Source: Eukaryota sp. TZLM1-RC | Lineage: Eukaryota; Metamonada: BaSk clade | Direction of reading: 5' to 3' | Length of the DNA stretch: 64,000 nucleotides | Assembly (NCBI GenBank): GCA_040285825.1 | Contig: JAUPSS010000016.1 | Coordinates: 1-64,000 of the forward strand | In this document: piece by piece, positions 10,101-24,075 of the stretch | Numbering within the stretch: position 1 is the stretch's first letter | How the letters are laid out: each line of letters begins with the position of its first letter | The notes under the pieces: generated by a model | The model's input: only the letters and a program-made list of their open reading frames with translations | The model's database searches: none | Told to the model about the DNA's origin: nothing | Translations under genes and position numbers: made by a program

Positions 10101-13100
10101 TAACATTTGACAAGGGATCTACTGTGGATACTTCCATTTTCAAAGTGACTGGTAATGGTAAATTGAAGTTTATTGATGCTAATTTTGATGGTTTAACTGA
10201 ATTTAGTTCAACTAATGGTGATGTGGAGTTTGATTATGATGAAGAGTTGAACCTAAATGCGGAATTTACTTTTGAAGATTCTACTGTGGATTTTGGGAAT
10301 GATGAAGTAAGTTTTAGTTTTCAAGAAGTTGAATTTATTGCATCAACAAGGAAAGGTAATGGTGATCTCTCTGTTGAAAATTTGAGAATTGCCGACACAG
10401 ATTTTCGAGATGATTCTCGCACATCATGTACGGTTTCTTGTAAAATTTTCAATGGTGATACTGGGAAAATCAAAGTCAAGGATGGTCATGTGCTTGATTT
10501 TGATGGTGATGGAAGTATTGGAGATGTTATAGAGCAATTGCTCGAAATTGATGTTAAATCTGGTTCTTTTATTTTTAAACAAAGATGCTTCTTTTACAAC
10601 TGATTCAAATGTGCGAATTGTTGAATCTTCTGATCTCAATTTTCAAATATTGGGTACTTTTTGACATTAACCAAAAAGGTACTTTGCACATTGATAACGC
10701 ATTCACTCTTGAAGGAGCTGTCAATGTTAATAGTCAAGGTTCATTACAATTAGATTCAAGTACTGATGTTGAGGGTAAGTTGAATATATTTGAAAATGGT
10801 CATGCTGAATTTAAAGGTGACATATTTACCTTTAAAAAGGATTCAACCCTTTCAGTTCATCCGGGGACCTTAACTTTAGAAGATCCTATATCATTAGTTA
10901 TTGAAGGTACTTATGAAGGTGATTATATTGAACATTCAGATGGCCAATTAACATTTGACAAGGGATCTACTGTGGATACTTCCATTTTCAAAGTGACTGG
11001 TAATGGTAAATTGAAGTTTATTGATGCTAATTTTGATGGTTTAACTGAATTTAGTTCAACTAATGGTGATGTGGAGTTTGATTATGATGAAGAGTTGAAC
11101 CTAAATGCGGAATTTACTTTTGAAGATTCTACTGTGGATTTTGGGAATGATGAAGTAAGTTTTAGTTTTCAAGAAGTTGAATTTATTGCATCAACAAGGA
11201 AAGGTAATGGTGATCTCTCTGTTGAAAATTTGAGAATTGCCGACACAGATTTTCGAGATGATTCTCGCACATCATGTACGGTTTCTTGTAAAATTTTCAA
11301 TGGTGATACTGGGAAAATCAAAGTCAAGGATGGTCATGTGCTTGATTTTGATGGTGATGGAAGTATTGGAGATGTTATAGAGCAATTGCTCGAAATTGAT
11401 GTTAAATCTGGTTCTTTTATTTTAAACAAAGATGCTTCTTTTACAACTGATTCAAATGTGCGAATTGTTGAATCTTCTGATCTCAATTTTCAAATATTGG
11501 GTACTTTTGACATTAACCAAAAAGGTACTTTGCACATTGATAACGCATTCACTCTTGAAGGAGCTGTCAATGTTAATAGTCAAGGTTCATTACAATTAGA
11601 TTCAAGTACTGATGTTGAGGGTAAGTTGAATATATTTGAAAATGGTCATGCTGAATTTAAAGGTGACATATTTACCTTTAAAAAGGATTCAACCCTTTCA
11701 GTTCATCCGGGGACCTTAACTTTAGAAGATCCTATATCATTAGTTATTGAAGGTACTTATGAAGGTGATTATATTGAACATTCAGTTGGCCAATTAACAT
11801 TTGACAAGGGATCTACTGTGGATACTTCCATTTTCAAAGTGACTGGTAATGGTAAATTGAAGTTTATTGATGCTAATTTTGATGGTTTAACTGAATTCAG
11901 TTCAACTAATGGTGATGTGGAGTTTGATTATGATGAAGAGTTGAACCTAAATGTGGAATTTACTTTTGAAGATTCTACTGTGGATTTTGGGAATGATGAA
12001 GTAAGTTTTAGTTTTCAAGAAGTTGAATTTATTGCATCAACAAGGAAAGGTAATGGTGATCTCTCTGTTGAAAATTTGAGAATTTCCGACACAGATTTTC
12101 GAGATGATTCTCGCACATCATGTACGGTTTCTTGTAAAATTTTCAATGGTGATGCTGGGAAAATCAAAGTCAAGGATGGTCATGTGCTTGATTTTGATGG
12201 TGATGGAAGTATTGGAGATGTTATAGAGCAATTGCTCGAAATTGATGTTAAATCTGGTTCTTTTATTTTAAACAAAGATACTTCTTTTACAACTGATTCA
12301 ACTGTGCGAATTGTTGAATCTTCTGATCTCAATTTTCAAATTTTGGGTACTTTTGACATTAACCAAAAAGGTACTTTGCACATTGATAACGCATTCACTC
12401 TTGAAGGAGCTGTCAATGTTAATAGTCAAGGTTCATTACAATTAGATTCAAGTACTGATGTTGAGGGTAAGTTGAATATATTTGAAAATGGTCATGCTGA
12501 ATTTAAAGGTGACATATTTACCTTTAAAAAGGATTCAACCCTTTCAGTTCACCCAGGGACCTTAACTTTAGAAGATCCTATATCATTAGTTATTGAAGGT
12601 ACTTATGAAGGTGATTATATTGAACATTCAGATGGCCAATTAACATTTGACAAGGGATCTACTGTGGATACTTCCATTTTCAAAGTGACTGGTAATGGTA
12701 AATTGAAGTTTATTGATGCTAATTTTGATGGTTTAACTGAATTTAGTTCAACTAATGGTGATGTGGAGTTTGATTATGATGAAGAGTTGAACCTAAATGC
12801 GGAATTTACTTTTGAAGATTCTACTGTGGATTTTGGGAATGATGAAGTAAGTTTTAGTTTTCAAGAAGTTGAATTTATTGCATCAACAAGGAAAGGTAAT
12901 GGTGATCTCTCTGTTGAAAATTTGAGAATTGCCGACACAGATTTTCGAGATGATTCTCGCACATCATGTACGGTTTCTTGTAAAATTTTCAATGGTGATG
13001 CTGGGAAAATCAAAGTCAAGGATGGTCATGTGCTTGATTTTGATGGTGATGGAAGTATTGGAGATGTTATAGAGCAATTGCTCGAAATTGATGTTAAATC

Positions 13101-16100
13101 TGGTTCTTTTATTTTAAACAAAGATACTTCTTTTACAACTGATTCAACTGTGCGAATTGTTGAATCTTCTGATCTCAATTTTCAAATTTTGGGTACTTTT
13201 GACATTAACCAAAAAGGTACTTTGCACATTGATAACGCATTCACTCTTGAAGGAGCTGTCAATGTTAATAGTCAAGGTTCATTACAATTAGATTCAAGTA
13301 CTGATGTTGAGGGTAAGTTGAATATATTTGAAAATGGTCATGCTGAATTTAAAGGTGACATATTTACCTTTAAAAAGGATTCAACCCTTTCAGTTCACCC
13401 AGGGACCTTAACTTTAGAAGATCCTATATCATTAGTTATTGAAGGTACTTATGAAGGTGATTATATTGAACATTCAGATGGCCAATTAACATTTGACAAG
13501 GGATCTACTGTGGATACTTCCATTTTCAAAGTGACTGGTAATGGTAAATTGAAGTTTATTGATGCTAATTTTGATGGTTTAACTGAATTTAGTTCAACTA
13601 ATGGTGATGTGGAGTTTGATTATGATGAAGAGTTGAACCTAAATGCGGAATTTACTTTTTGAAGATTCTACTGTGGATTTTTGGGAATGATGAAGTAAGT
13701 TTTAGTTTTCAAGAAGTTGAATTTATTGCATCAACAAGGAAAGGTAATGGTGATCTCTCTGTTGAAAATTTGAGAATTGCCGACACAGATTTTCGAGATG
13801 ATTCTCGCACATCATGTACGGTTTCTTGTAAAATTTTCAATGGTGATGCTGGGAAAATCAAAGTCAAGGATGGTCATGTGCTTGATTTTGATGGTGATGG
13901 AAGTATTGGAGATGTTATAGAGCAATTGCTCGAAATTGATGTTAAATCTGGTTCTTTTATTTTAAACAAAGATACTTCTTTTACAACTGATTCAAATGTG
14001 CGAATTGTTGAATCTTCTGATCTCAATTTTCAAATATTGGGTACTTTTGACATTAACCAAAAAGGTACTTTGCACATTGATAACGCATTCACTCTTGAAG
14101 GAGCTGTCAATGTTAATAGTCAAGGTTCATTACAATTAGATTCAAGTACTGATGTTGAGGGTAAGTTGAATATATTTGAAAATGGTCATGCTGAATTTAA
14201 AGGTGACATATTTACCTTTAAAAAGGATTCAACCCTTTCAGTTCACCCGGGGACCTTAACTTTAGAAGATCCTATATCATTAGTTATTGAAGGTACTTAT
14301 GAAGGTGATTATATTGAACATTCAGTTGGCCAATTAACATTTGACAAGGGATCTACTGTGGATACTTCCATTTTCAAAGTGACTGGTAATGGTAAATTGA
14401 AGTTTATTGATGCTAATTTTGATGGTTTAACTGAATTCAGTTCAACTAATGGTGATGTGGAGTTTGATTATGATGAAGAGTTGAACCTAAATGCGGAATT
14501 TACTTTTGAAGATTCTACTGTGGATTTTGGGAATGATGAAGTAAGTTTTAGTTTTCAAGAAGTTGAATTTATTGCATCAACAAGGAAAGGTAATGGTGAT
14601 CTCTCTGTTGAAAATTTGAGAATTTCCGACACAGATTTTCGAGATGATTCTCGCACATCATGTACGGTTTCTTGTATAATTTTCAATGGTGATGCTGGGA
14701 AAATCAAAGTTAAGGATGGTCATGTGCTTGATTTTGATGGTGATGGAAGTATTGGAGATGTTATAGAGCAATTGCTCGAAATTGATGTTAAATCTGGTTC
14801 TTTTATTTTAAACAAAGATGCTTCTTTTACAACTGATTCAAATGTGCGAATTGTTGAATCTTCTGATCTCAATTTTCAAATATTGGGTACTTTTGACATT
14901 AACCAAAAAGGTACTTTGCACATTGATAACGCATTCACTCTTGAAGGAGCTGTCAATGTTAATAGTCAAGGTTCATTACAATTAGATTCAAGTACTGATG
15001 TTGAGGGTAAGTTGAATATATTTGAAAATGGTCATGCTGAATTTAAAGGTGACATATTTACCTTTAAAAAGGATTCAACCCTTTCAGTTCACCCAGGGAC
15101 CTTAACTTTAGAAGATCCTATATCATTAGTTATTGAAGGTACTTATGAAGGTGATTATATTGAACATTCAGTTGGCCAATTAACATTTGACAAGGGCTCT
15201 ACTGTGGATACTTCCATTTTCAAAGTGACTGGTAATGGTAAATTGAAGTTTATTGATGCTTATTTTGATGGTTTAACTGAATTTAGTTCAACTAATGGTG
15301 ATGTGGAGTTTGATTATGATGAAGAGTTGAACCTAAATGCGGAATTTACTTTTGAAGATTCTACTGTGGATTTTGGGAATGATGAAGTAAGTTTTAGTTT
15401 TCAAGAAGTTGAATTTATTGCATCAACAAGGAAAGGTAATGGTGATCTCTCTGTTGAAAATTTGAGAATTGCCGACACAGATTTTCGAGATGATTCTCGC
15501 ACATCATGTACGGTTTCTTGTAAAATTTTCAATGGTGATGCTGGGAAAATCAAAGTCAAGGATGGTCATGTGCTTGATTTTGATGGTGATGGAAGTATTG
15601 GAGATGTTATAGAGCAATTGCTCGAAATTGATGTTAAATCTGGTTCTTTTATTTTAAACAAAGATACTTCTTTTTACAACTGATTCAAATGTGCGAATTG
15701 TTGAATCTTCTGATCTCAATTTTCAAATATTGGGTACTTTTGACATTAACCAAAAAGGTACTTTGCACATTGATAACGCATTCACTCTTGAAGGAGCTGT
15801 CAATGTTAATAGTCAAGGTTCATTACAATTAGATTCAAGTACTGATGTTGAGGGTAAGTTGAATATATTTGAAAATGGTCATGCTGAATTTAAAGGTGAC
15901 ATATTTACCTTTAAAAAGGATTCAACCCTTTCAGTTCACCCAGGGACCTTAACTTTAGAAGATCCTATATCATTAGTTATTGAAGGTACTTATGAAGGTG
16001 ATTATATTGAACATTCAGTTGGCCAATTAACATTTGACAAGGGATCTACTGTGGATACTTCCATTTTCAAAGTGACTGGTAATGGTAAATTGAAGTTTAT

Positions 16101-19100
16101 TGATGCTAATTTTGATGGTTTAACTGAATTTAGTTCAACTAATGGTGATGTGGAGTTTGATTATGATGAAGAGTTGAACCTAAATGCGGAATTTACTTTT
16201 GAAGATTCTACTGTGGATTTTGGGAATGATGAAGTAAGTTTTAGTTTTCAAGAAGTTGAATTTATTGCATCAACAAGGAAAGGTAATGGTGATCTCTCTG
16301 TTGAAAACTTAAGAATTTCTGACACAGATTTTCGAGATGATTCTCGCACATCATGTACGGTTTCTTGTAAAATTTTCAATGGTGATACTGGGAAAATCAA
16401 AGTTAAGGATGGTCATGTGCTTGATTTTGATGGTGATGGAAGTATTGGAGATGTTATAGAACAATTGCTTGAAATTGATGTTAAATCTGGTTCTTTTATT
16501 TTAAACAAAGATACTTCTTTTACAACTGATTCAAATGTGCGAATTGTTGAATCTTCTGATCTCAATTTTCAAATATTGGGTACTTTTGACATTAACCAAA
16601 AAGGTACTTTGCACATTGATAACGCATTCACTCTTGAAGGAGCTGTCAATGTTAATAGTCAAGGTTCATTACAATTAGATTCAAGTACTGATGTTGAGGG
16701 TAAGTTGAATATATTTGAAAATGGTCATGCTGAATTTAAAGGTGACATATTTACCTTTAAAAAGGATTCAACCCTTTCAGTTCACCCGGGGACCTTAACT
16801 TTAGAAGATCCTATATCATTAGTTATTGAAGGTACTTATGAAGGTGATTATATTGAACATTCAGTTGGCCAATTAACATTTGACAAGGGATCTACTGTGG
16901 ATACTTCCATTTTCAAAGTGACTGGTAATGGTAAATTGAAGTTTATTGATGCTAATTTTGATGGTTTAACTGAATTCAGTTCAACTAATGGTGATGTGGA
17001 GTTTGATTATGATGAAGAGTTGAACCTAAATGCGGAATTTACTTTTGAAGATTCTACTGTGGATTTTGGGAATGATGAAGTAAGTTTTAGTTTTCAAGAA
17101 GTTGAATTTATTGCATCAACAAGGAAGGGTAATGGTGATCTCTCTGTTGAAAACTTAAAAATTTCCGACACAGATTTTCAAGATGATTCTCGCACATCAT
17201 GTACGGTTTCTTGTAAAATTTTCAATGGTGATGCTGGGAAAATCAAAGTTAAGGATGGTCATGTGCTTGATTTTGATGGTGATGGAAGTATTGGAGATGT
17301 TATAGAGCAATTGCTCGAAATTGATGTTAAATCTGGTTCTTTTATTTTAAACAAAGATACTTCTTTTACAACTGATTCAAATGTGCGAATTGTTGAATCT
17401 TCTGATCATAATTTTCAAATATTGGGTACTTTTGACATTAACCAAAAAGGTACTTTGCACATTGATAACGCATTCACTCTTGAAGGAGCTGTCAATGTTA
17501 ATAGTCAAGGTTCATTACAATTAGATTCAAGTACTGATGTTGAGGGTAAGTTGAATATATTTGAAAATGGTCATGCTGAATTTAAAGGTGACATATTTAC
17601 CTTTAAAAAGGATTCAACCCTTTCAGTTCACCCAGGGACCTTAACTTTAGAAGATCCTATATCATTAGTTATTGAAGGTACTTATGAAGGTGATTATATT
17701 GAACATTCAGTTGGCCAATTAACATTTGACAAGGGATCTACTGTGGATACTTCCATTTTCAAAGTGACTGGTAATGGTAAATTGAAGTTTATTGATGCTA
17801 ATTTTGATGGTTTAACTGAATTTAGTTCAACTAATGGTGATGTGGAGTTTGATTATGATGAAGAGTTGAACCTAAATGCGGAATTTACTTTTGAAGATTC
17901 TACTGTGGATTTTGGGAATGATGAAGTAAGTTTTAGTTTTCAAGAAGTTGAATTTATTGCATCAACAAGGAAAGGTAATGGTGATCTCTCTGTTGAAAAT
18001 TTGAGAATTTCCGATACAGTATTTGTTGATGTTGCTGTTACTAGTTGTACTGTATCTTGCACGTTTTCGTCAGGTATTCTCAATCAAATTCAACTGTCAT
18101 CCGGTCACGAGATTGATATATTTCCAACTGTTTCTATTCAAAATGCTGCCACCATGAACTTTTTGCTTAATAATGCCAATCTTTTCTTTTTTAATAGTGT
18201 TACACTTTCAAGTGTGTATTTTTTTGGGCTTTTTGACTCGGAAATCAAATTTACTGATAGCCAATTAAACCATGTTTCTTTTGTACTACCTACTGATTCC
18301 AATAGTCTCGTCATTTTTGAAGACACTTTAATCTGTGATGAATGTAAATTTGAGTGGTCTGTCGAAATTCATGGCAGTTTCTGCATTAGCAAAGGCTCTT
18401 CAAAGTTTTTACATCACGTTATTTTCGATTCAATTGTCACTATCAATCCAGAAGCTTATTTAATTATCAATTCTTTTGCGATGTTTACTAAAATGTCTGT
18501 TATGTCGTATGATCAGGGTCTAATAACCAGTAGTTCTGCAGTAATCACTGTTGCTGGTACTTGGATCATTGAGGGTGGTATATTTGATGCAAACAATGTC
18601 ACATTCACTTTTACGGAATCTTCTTCATTTGTTTTTGACTTTATTCATTTACAAGATTCTACAGTCATTTTCTATACTTTTATTGAATATTGTTCCTTGT
18701 TTCAGTTGAATAATTCGCAAGTTTCTGTTTATGACATTTCGAGCTCTTTTACAATAGAATTTCTTTCCCTTGGTGATTCGAATTTTGTAATGGAAAATCT
18801 CAATACTAATGTCACTGTGGTTGATGTCTCTATGGAAAATTCTACTCTCTCTCTTGTTAACATTGATGAGTTTTTGTATATTGAAACGCTCAATACTATT
18901 GACAGTGATATTGTGTGCAACAGTGGAAATTTGTGTGTCATAGGAAACTCTTCCAGTCTTGATTCGAATTTTTTTGAGTATAGTCCTTTCCTTTTTCTGA
19001 GTGACGTAGATTTAAACATTGACTTGAATGATGGTAGTACTTGTTGTCCAACCTCTTCATGTTCTATCATGGTGTCATTTGAATTAACCAGTCAGGTTAG

Positions 19101-22100
19101 TAATTTTTTGGAATTCAGTTTTATGGGTGCTACAGCTGAATGGCCTTTTCCCTGGGTGTCAGATACACATTTTGGCATTACCATCATTGATCTTCACAAT
19201 GTTGAACAAAATTTCGAGTTTTTCTACTTCAGCGTTGGTATTAATACACAGTTTCTATTGATATCATCATCTTTACCTATTTGTCCATTGACAATCACAG
19301 ATGTTTCTAGGCCGATCACCAGCGGTGATTCGGTAACGATTTCAGGGGAAAATTTTGGCATATCTGATTTTTTCATCACTATAGACATTCCCACTTTAAA
19401 TATTTTTGTCAATACCACCGACCATGATCATTATTCGCTAACTTTCAGTGTCGGAGAAGGAGCTGGTTGTCATAATTTCACTCTAATTCCACAAAATAGG
19501 CCTCATTATTACACTTCATTCTGTTATGGTGTACCCTTCATTGAATATTTTGCACCTCTAAATCTACCTTTTTCTTCTGATTTTGTTATTAATGGTTATA
19601 ATTTTGGAGTTATCGACTCCTTTGAAATCGAATTTTCCAATGTCTTGTTTAGTTATGAATTGTTTTCTGTGTCTTACAGTTTTGCTATTCTCAATATCAA
19701 CTATCTTTGCACTTTTGATATTGAATCTGAGGTGGAAATGGTTGTTTTTGCAGGTGGACAATCAAGTAATTCAATCAAGGTTCCGTTAACAGTTCCCACT
19801 TTCAAGATTTTTCCTGATGCACTACCCTTTAGTGGGGGAAGCTTTATAATTGAAGGGTACTCATTTGGTAACTTGTTCCAGTATGATTGTTTACCTCATG
19901 CTGATGTTTCATGTGATGATGCTGACGTCACCTTTGCACCACATCCCAGTCATCCAAATAGACTTGATGTAGATATTTCAAACTTGACCAGCAATATTAC
20001 AACTCTTAATTGTTTTTTGATTCTGTCTCCTTTTATTAATTCTTCCTTCTCTGTAAGTATTGCAACAATTGGAGTCGCGCCGATGGATGGTATTTGTTTT
20101 GTTGAAACTAAATGTAAAATCACCGTATTTGGGGATGTAGATTTTTCCAGTCTTGTTCCTCAGGTATATGGGTTGGAACTATTAAATTATCAAGCAAACA
20201 TTGGGCAAGGAGTTATAGACATACTTCCATTTCTCTCTAGTCCTACCTTAGAACTATGTTCTCGTTATGTTTGTTTTCCTGTGTCAAGGTTTCCGGCAAT
20301 GGCAACAGTTATATCATTTGCACCTAAAGCTGTTCCTTTTTCTGCATCTGGGGAAACTATTTGTTTGGAAATGATGGTATCTAATTCAGGCTTTTATAGT
20401 TCTTTTACCAATGCATTTTCCTTTTCTGATTTTGATTTAACTGTTACTGCTTCGTACTCTGATGTGCTTAATGTATGCTTTGTGCCGACCTCAGTTGGCA
20501 TTTTTCCCTTAAACATTCACAGTCTTTATAGTACTAAACAGACGGATCTCTATTTGGAAGTTTTTGACCCTTTTAGTTTACCAACACTACTAACTGGTGG
20601 AAAGAGTCACATTTTCTTTCCTGCCCCTTTTGGTTTGACCTTGCGTATGGGGTCGTTGTTCTATGATATTAATCCTGGATACAACACAATTGATTTGGAA
20701 TACATTAAACAATGTCCCACTGTAGTTGAAGTAATTGATGGTTCCTCTTCACGATTTTTGATTGCTGATTGTTTTGAGTCAGTTACTATTTCTCCTCAAG
20801 AACTTCTTGTTGCTCATCCATCTTTTTTTGATATTTCCTTACCCACAACAGATGCAAAAATTGATGTCGACTGTTTATCTGATGATTGTGAAATTTTGAG
20901 TTTAATTAGAGAACAATCTACTCTGCGTCTTTATTTAAATATTCTCATTCCTGGACGTTTTGCTCTAGAGCTGACCATTGCTGAATACGAACATTTTTCC
21001 AAGAAACAGTTTGAATTAATTGCGTTTGAAGTACCACAATTTATTATCCTTTCACCAACCGAATTTTTTCTTTATCAAAATGCATCAATCAAGCTTATTG
21101 TTGAAAGTAGTATTAGTTCACTCTCGTTTTATTGGAATTCTACTGAAGATACTGCAAATTGTAGGGAGGAATCATTTGGCTTATTTACAATCAAGTTTAT
21201 TTATTTACCTCACCTTTTGTTTCAAGAGTCGACTGCTCTTGAACTTTTGTGGGGCAATGCTCATTTTGATTACCATTCCGTAGTCACTTTTAATGTCTAT
21301 CAGACCAATATTACATCTTTAGGCGATAGTTTGATCTCTATTAGTACTAGAAACTATTGTATGCATATTTCTTTTTATCTGCCAAACTTTAGTTTAAACT
21401 GCTTAATTGATCAGATGTTGTATAGTGCAATTATAGACGGTGATACGCTCTGTTGTCTAGAAGCTCGTAGTGTACAAGTGACACCAATGAATACAGTTTT
21501 ACTGGTTGATAATTTTGGAAATATTTTAGATTCATTGGACACACCAGTAGAACCTATATTTACTGAGGATTGTTTTGTACAGAATTCGTTTTCAAGTATT
21601 GTTCTTAGCAGTTCCAATTTTGTTATTGATAAAGTTAGTGATAATGTTGAAGTAATTTCTGATGGATTTCGATGTTGTCGTTCAATCTTGAAAGAATGCT
21701 CGTTACTTTTGCCTTTAAGATCTAATTTTTCCATCAATTTTGACAATGGTATAGACCTCAGATCTGTTACAATTACAATCGATTCTGACTGTGAGTCCAC
21801 TAGTGGTTCTTTTCCTTTAGACTTTGTTTATCTTGATGCCTCCTGGAACTGCCATTCAATACCTAACGGGTTTCGATACGCTTTACAATGTACAAGTATT
21901 TTTTCTTCTACTATTGTTGATTCCATTTCATTATTCTCTGATTCTAAAGTCTATATTCTTGAGGTTGAGGTGAATGGATTTGATCCTTTCACGTGCCATG
22001 AGATAGTTGATTTTGAATCTGGCTTGACTTCATTAGGGAACGTCATACCAATAGATACAGTTGTTGTATATGAAAATTCTGTGTTTTTCACTGTTGAAAA

Positions 22101-23985
22101 TTTGTTATACGAATACTCTAATAATTCAAATGTTTTTCTTCCATCTTTAAGTTTTGATCTGGAGCTTTATTCGTCAAGCTGTCTAATTTCTACTAGTGAT
22201 TATGCTTTTGATTACTTTCCAGCAGATCCAAGATCACTGATATTTCTCTCACAAAAGGTCATTTTGGAACCAAGTCCTGTACTAGTAGATGTTGAGTGCC
22301 GAGATGGTTTTGGATATGTCACCAATTGTGTCAGTGCTAGCATTGATTTTGTTGAAAAAAGTCTTGAACTTGATTTGCTATGGTGTGATGTTGGAACCTG
22401 TGCTTTGTCTTTGTCCACTGACTATTCATTTGCTGATCTTAAACTAGGAGATCATCTTGTTACTTACACAACAGCTAACAATGATTGTGTGAATGAGTGG
22501 CGATTTTCATTGGAGCAAGAACCTTATCAATATTTGACTAGCAAATTAATTGATGTTGTACCATGCCAAACCACAGTTACCAGTTCCCATGCATGCTCCT
22601 TGGTTTCAATTGAATTTTATCTAAATGATGTTCTTCCAACATCCACACAATCATTTTTGATTGGATTTTCTCTCGATAATTTTGTCATTAGATTCTCTTA
22701 TGTGAATGGTCAAATATTATTTGATCTTTTACAAGGGATGAGGATTTTTTCACCCCCACGAATGTTGGTTAGATTAGATATTGAATACAATGGCTTGATT
22801 ACCACAGTTGAGTTCACTGCTGCAGATTGCGTTTATCCTACAGTATTTTGGAATAACCAATGTGTTTGTTCCCCTGGTTATGAGTTGAATTCTGCCCAAA
22901 CTTGTTCATTGTGTCCCTTAAATACATATGCCAATCATCGTACAGATCACCGATGTATTGAGTGTCCATTCAACAGAATTACTTTTCACAAAGGATCTAG
23001 TGGTATTGAGGATTGTGAGTGTATGAAGAACTTCTTACTAGTTGATGATTCATGTGTACGCTGTCCAAACAGAGTTACTTGCCGTTTCGGGAACATAAGT
23101 TCTTATGATGATGGCTATTTGTTTGGGTCGATATTTGAACCAACAAATTGTATCATTCGTCATTTGTGTAAGAACAATACTTGTTTGGCTGGACATTATG
23201 GTAGTCATTGCTTAGATTGTATTGATGGTTACCACTCTTTTGGTGTACTTTGTTTACAACGTTCTTTTGGCAATTTTGTTATTTCATTTGCATTTGCAAC
23301 TATTTTCTTTGTCCTATTGACATTAAGTGCTTTTTTTTATGAAAAGGTACAAAAATTTAATGATGCTAAACAGAGTGCTTTAAAGCAATCGTTAAGACAG
23401 TATACACCAAGTGAGCTAAAATTTGTCCTTAAACAAAAATCGTTTTCTTTTCTGCTTTTTTTGTTGTGTGTTTCAGAATTATTTTTTCATGGGATATCAA
23501 TGAATCAGTCCTTTATTTTTGGTTATTTGGTCTTTCCATTTCCGCGTTTGTTCCATTGGACTTTGGTGTTTGGTATATGGTTTTTTGTTTACATCGCTTC
23601 ATTTCATTTCATTTATAGCAAGTTTTTCAATGAATTCCCACGATTCGAAGTTTGTACAGTGTTTCTGTTGTTTTTTTCTAGTTTGACTCTTGTAGAACTT
23701 GTTAATTTCAACTTTTTTGAAGTTGGTCTTGTTGTTGTTATTAATTCAACCGTATTCGTATGGGTTCTCAATAAGGTGCCACAACATGGTTTTGAATTTT
23801 TTGTTTTCATTGTGGTTTTTGTCAGTAGTTTGTTTGTTCCTATTATACTATATAAGTGTATTTTAATTGTTGTTCTTTTGTTAACAGGGATTTTCAGTGC
23901 TAAATTTGACAGATTTCTCTGTTTTGGGACCAGTATATTTTTGGTGGTTAAACTAACAGTATCTACATTAACTACCTTTTCTTAG
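7199..23985 (+). CDS. Giant repeat-containing secreted/multi-pass membrane protein
   Basis: The likely start is ATG 7199, because a typical signal peptide follows (MMIHLTLLLSFCLTTYS); an upstream ATG at 7160 would precede it. Five single-T gains in T runs (10572-10576, 10658-10662, 13656-13660, 13678-13682, 15671-15675) split the frame. Ignoring them gives one frame of 5,594 codons. Order: beta-rich N-terminus; LamG-like domain about 258-454; ten 282-residue repeats about 768-3587; unique beta-rich region; about three IPT/TIG domains near 4020-4280 (GDSVTISGENFG type); GCC2/GCC3-like Cys-rich segment about 5206-5353; 8-9 hydrophobic helices to the end. This fits a large cell-surface adhesin or receptor (inference). 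Near-identical repeats suggest recent expansion or gene conversion. The stop is TAG. Confidence 0.85.
9501..17965 (+). repeat. Ten tandem 846-bp (282-residue) coding repeats
   Basis: The landmark caaggaaagggtaatgg (with minor variants) recurs at 9501, 10347, 11195, 12041, 12887, 13735, 14581, 15427, 16274, 17120 and 17966. Spacing is 846 bp except 847-848 where extra Ts occur. Units differ at few positions, for example ISDTDF/IADTDF, GDAGK/GDTGK, EHSDGQ/EHSVGQ and TDSNVR/TDSTVR. Each unit has a conserved Cys pair (TSCTVSC) and an Asp-rich loop DFDGDGSIGD. A partial unit follows 17966 and then diverges; a strongly diverged unit seems to precede 9501. Confidence 0.97.
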
Positions 23986-24075
23986 TTTTCTTGCTTTTGG
24001 CGAAAATAATTGAATTTAATTTGATTTTATTGTTTTTAATTTTTAAATTAATTAAGTTGTGGTGAATTATTTGAA

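Noticed and set aside
10585-15691. Treating the pieces beginning at 10585, 13659 and 15691 as separate genes
   Set aside because: Each start lies inside a repeat unit at a single-T indel, with no promoter space, and the pieces join into one frame.
9501-17965. CRISPR-like array or satellite DNA
   Set aside because: Units are 846 bp, contiguous without spacers, and coding in one frame of a long protein.
10424-21800. Minus-strand frames within the giant gene (for example 10424-10639, 18729-19070, 21411-21800)
   Set aside because: They are shadows of the strong plus-strand coding frame, with low-complexity composition and no motifs.
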